Shown: in pieces, positions 7,501-8,561 of the stretch
Layout of the letters: the number at the start of each line of letters is the position of its first letter
Numbering within the stretch: the first letter of the stretch is position 1
Assembly (NCBI GenBank): GCA_945903925.1
Contig: CAMDPJ010000091.1
Span: 1-8,561, forward strand
From: Chryseobacterium gleum
Lineage (GTDB): Bacteria > Bacteroidota > Bacteroidia > Flavobacteriales_C > GCA-002722245
Direction: 5' to 3'
DNA length: 8,561 nucleotides
Translations under genes and position numbers: made by a program
The notes under the pieces: model-generated
The model's input: only the letters and a program-made list of their open reading frames with translations
Told to the model about the DNA's origin: nothing
Databases searched by the model: none

Positions 7501-7616
7501 TTTTAAACTCTGCTCGCGTTAGAACTTACAGATCCTTTGAAGGTGAATATCTGGTAGATTTCGATAGCTTTAGGTTTGGTACTAATTACGTTTTGAGCTT
7601 ATCCTATAAATTATAA
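4566..7616 (+). CDS. TonB-dependent outer-membrane receptor with N-terminal carboxypeptidase-regulatory-like domain
   Basis: 1016 residues, full length for the family. The signal peptide (about 1-21, ending S-F-A-Q) is followed by a carboxypeptidase-regulatory-like beta-sandwich (about 22-105: G-x-I-x-S-E-N-G-D-T-L-x-G-A-N-I opening and I-x-F-I-G-Y-x-P closing). A linker of about 30 residues is rich in Lys. The plug domain (about 130-235) carries V-R-G-I-G-D-R-Y at 169-176, then N-G-M-R-I-P-T-L-D-P, a D-M-F-P-A-S-L-V segment and S-P-D-L-P-G-D-W-A-G. The remainder reads as a 22-strand-type beta-barrel ending in N-Y-V-L-S-L-S-Y-K-L. The protein should import a substrate across the outer membrane using TonB-ExbB-ExbD energy. 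No clear TonB box is visible in the linker. No SusD-like gene follows, which argues against a standard glycan SusCD pair; the substrate is unknown. The neighbours are paralogs B (upstream, across a terminator) and C (downstream, 5-32 nt away depending on start), suggesting they act together. Confidence 0.96.
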   Translation: MKNLILTTVFVFSLNVFSFAQGTLKGSIKSENGDTLFGANISLKDNTFISTTANENGAFSLKIPDSLVHVISITFIGYSPVLDTLQFKRGKVLVINYVMKVKAFMNGGVGITKTKNKAKDTYMDEQKQKSSVSLDFITSETLKKTGDANLTAGVTRVSGVSTNGAFITVRGIGDRYVKTTFNGMRIPTLDPFTNNLKLDMFPASLVDNVIISKTASPDLPGDWAGAYISVQTKDYPDKLTVNVETSVGYNTQATFKDIISTDKSSTDWLGYDSDFRDQDIRQFVVTKDSPSKYDELVALGQGDYLNSLGVNSAEIFEKDADNYFKLGLVELGILGKTDFNDPLAVAQAKDKYNQGPYKGDAFKVMNANAVKFNQSLPNNWRTKTRVAPLNFSQSFTFGNKINLFKKPLGVIAGFRYSVASQYDPNSDYARIISAPVNGVYLEIDTLYQKVSRETNEWSALVNLAYKYHKNHGITLLFMPNMNGVNNVGVATDPLGILGEIHRQFYESRKQFIYQLKSEHSFAHNIKALGVASYTQGSSIVPDFKVVGLAKDTFNQNRDVINAARYFRYLSENIFDSKVSVDVPLKGDGEEGATKKIKMGVAYQRSDREYEQFGLSLLPNILGSAQLVVGNPHSDPLSLDKFDFGSVVLSDGPTQRLLRTYVLDSRPINRVIGNSTISAAFAMADYNVTSRLRLSGGLRVEHAVLFTDLFLFDSLQLAANDPRRYIVDAGVVNPVNLDEVNFLPSATAIYKLRKKVQAPINLRANFSQTIARPSLRELSPVSVFDYELNNLVQGNADLKVVRINNYDLRFESYFTSGDNVSLSVFYKDFINYIEMFGSPLGFTWENNPNRAWLQGVELEGKKLLGKYFELRANLTFVDSRSVFQQKLDDGKGGFVNGPTITHTLFGQAPYLINTIASYNSDSLGLQLTLSYNVQGPRLVVEGNPDVGLPPVYERPRHLFDFKVSKKLGKYFGVSLKVNDILNSARVRTYRSFEGEYLVDFDSFRFGTNYVLSLSYKL

Positions 7617-7648
7617 AAGATATGGATACAACTTATATATTTCAATCC

Positions 7649-8561
7649 ATGAAAATTAAATTCTTTTTTCTTTTCATATGTTTCTTTGCCTTATGTTTAA
7701 CAACGCAAGCTCAATTGGAAAATGTAATTATTGAAAAGTATTATGTTTCTAACAGCAGTGATGCTACCGATACAAACGGTTCTTCGGTAAGCGCCAATTC
7801 TACAACTTATCGAATTTATATCGATATGGCAAAAGGATGTAAGCTAAAGAAAATATACAGCGATGCCAATCATGAATTGAAAATTTCGGGTGATTCTATT
7901 TTTTACAATCATACAACGGAAGGACAAAGTTTTGGTAAAAATTTTAATATCAATCGTTATGGCGAAGGTGTAACGGCTTTAGATTCTTGGCTTACTTTAG
8001 GTCAGGTTTCGCTATCGAAACCCAGCGGAAAAACATATTTCGGCGTTCTTAAAAGTCAAGACAGAAATGGTTCATTGGTGGGTGGTGCAAATAACGATGG
8101 GGGAAGCGAAATGATAGCCGAGGGGTTGCTTATTAATAACGATGCTTTGGCAGGTATTCCGTTAACTTCTTTCGATGGATTAGATACCATGGCCGTGCTT
8201 CCCAACACTTGGATAGAAAATGGTTTCGATGACGGTTTTGGTAGCGACACCACTATTTTTGGTTCTGTAAAAAAGGGAAATGAATTTAAGAGCAATGATG
8301 CTTTTATTTATAATTCGGGAGTAATGGGGGTAAATAGAGATAGCAATCAAGTGTTGATTGCGCAATTGACCACTAAAGGAAAAATTTATTTTTCTTTGAA
8401 TGTTGAGGTAGAAGATGCCAGCGGAAACACGCTTTTATATGTTGCAAAAAATGGTGCCGATTCACTAGCGGCAAATGTTTTTCAAAAGCCGTTTTTAAAT
8501 TATCCACTACTTTGCGGATGTTTGGACAAAAATTATTTGGAGTATAGCGCTTCTTATGGTT
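7649..8561 (+). CDS. Secreted protein of the same uncharacterised family (paralog C), 3'-truncated by window edge
   Basis: The frame stays open to the last base, giving 304 residues of an unfinished protein. The ATG at 7649 is chosen because it begins directly with a typical signal peptide (M-K-I-K-F-F-F-L-F..., ending T-T-Q-A-Q). An in-frame ATG at 7622, 5 nt after the receptor stop and preceded by an A-rich AAAAGAT, would add nine residues and is a fair alternative. I-I-E-K-Y-Y-V-S is at 27-34, followed by T-T-Y-R-I-Y-I-D-M, D-A-N-H-E-L, I-F-Y-N, L-D-S-W-L, G-V-L-K-S-Q-D-R-N-G-S-L, and L-I-A-Q-L-T-T-K-G, all in the same order as in paralogs A and B. Near the edge, C-G-C-L-D...Y-L-E resembles the C-S-Y-L-E of paralog B just before its sorting domain, so a type A sorting tail probably lies beyond the window. 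It is likely co-transcribed with the receptor. The function is not recognisable. Confidence 0.9.
   Translation, partial: MKIKFFFLFICFFALCLTTQAQLENVIIEKYYVSNSSDATDTNGSSVSANSTTYRIYIDMAKGCKLKKIYSDANHELKISGDSIFYNHTTEGQSFGKNFNINRYGEGVTALDSWLTLGQVSLSKPSGKTYFGVLKSQDRNGSLVGGANNDGGSEMIAEGLLINNDALAGIPLTSFDGLDTMAVLPNTWIENGFDDGFGSDTTIFGSVKKGNEFKSNDAFIYNSGVMGVNRDSNQVLIAQLTTKGKIYFSLNVEVEDASGNTLLYVAKNGADSLAANVFQKPFLNYPLLCGCLDKNYLEYSASYG

Noticed and set aside
8056..8365. Two overlapping minus-strand frames inside paralog C
   Set aside because: Both are antisense to conserved family motifs of paralog C and lack features of real genes.
2599..8561. SusCD-type polysaccharide utilisation locus
   Set aside because: There is a TonB-dependent receptor, but no SusD-like lipoprotein, glycoside hydrolase or dedicated regulator is visible, and the neighbouring secreted proteins lack a lipobox.

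Overview
The window looks like chromosomal DNA of a member of the Bacteroidota. It is visibly AT-rich. It carries a gliding-motility-type (type B) C-terminal domain protein followed by a PorP/SprF-family protein, a type A Por secretion tail, and a TonB-dependent receptor with an N-terminal carboxypeptidase-regulatory-like domain. Together these point to an organism with a type IX secretion system (T9SS). The sequence does not allow me to name a genus.

Layout, all on the + strand. (1) Positions 2-2421: the 3' part of a large secreted adhesin-like protein (PKD-like and tandem Ig-like repeats plus a type B sorting domain). It overlaps by 4 nt (ATGA) a PorP/SprF-like outer-membrane protein, its likely secretion or anchoring partner. 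(2) Positions 2422-2598: a 177-bp intergenic gap with a short GC-rich palindrome, a weak promoter candidate and a C7 tract. (3) Positions 2599-4508: two adjacent paralogous secreted proteins, called A and B here, 5 nt apart. Both open with an I-I-V-E-K-Y-Y-V-S motif just after the signal peptide. B ends in a type A T9SS sorting domain, whereas A ends in a Lys/Asn-rich tail. (4) Positions 4521-4558: a perfect 13-bp-stem intrinsic terminator whose T-tract ends 7 nt before the next start codon. (5) Positions 4566-7616: a full-length TonB-dependent receptor. (6) Position 7649 (or 7622) to the window edge: a third paralog, C, cut off by the window end.

The most interesting content is the block from A to C. 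Three divergent copies of one uncharacterised secreted-protein family flank a TonB-dependent receptor on the same strand with very short gaps. I infer that the secreted proteins and the receptor act together at the cell surface, for example in ligand capture and uptake, but nothing in the sequence identifies the ligand. The terminator so close to the receptor start codon suggests that receptor and C expression is set by read-through or attenuation.

No RNA genes, CRISPR arrays, insertion sequences, transposases or attachment sites were seen. No stretch over 300 bases lacks a gene.
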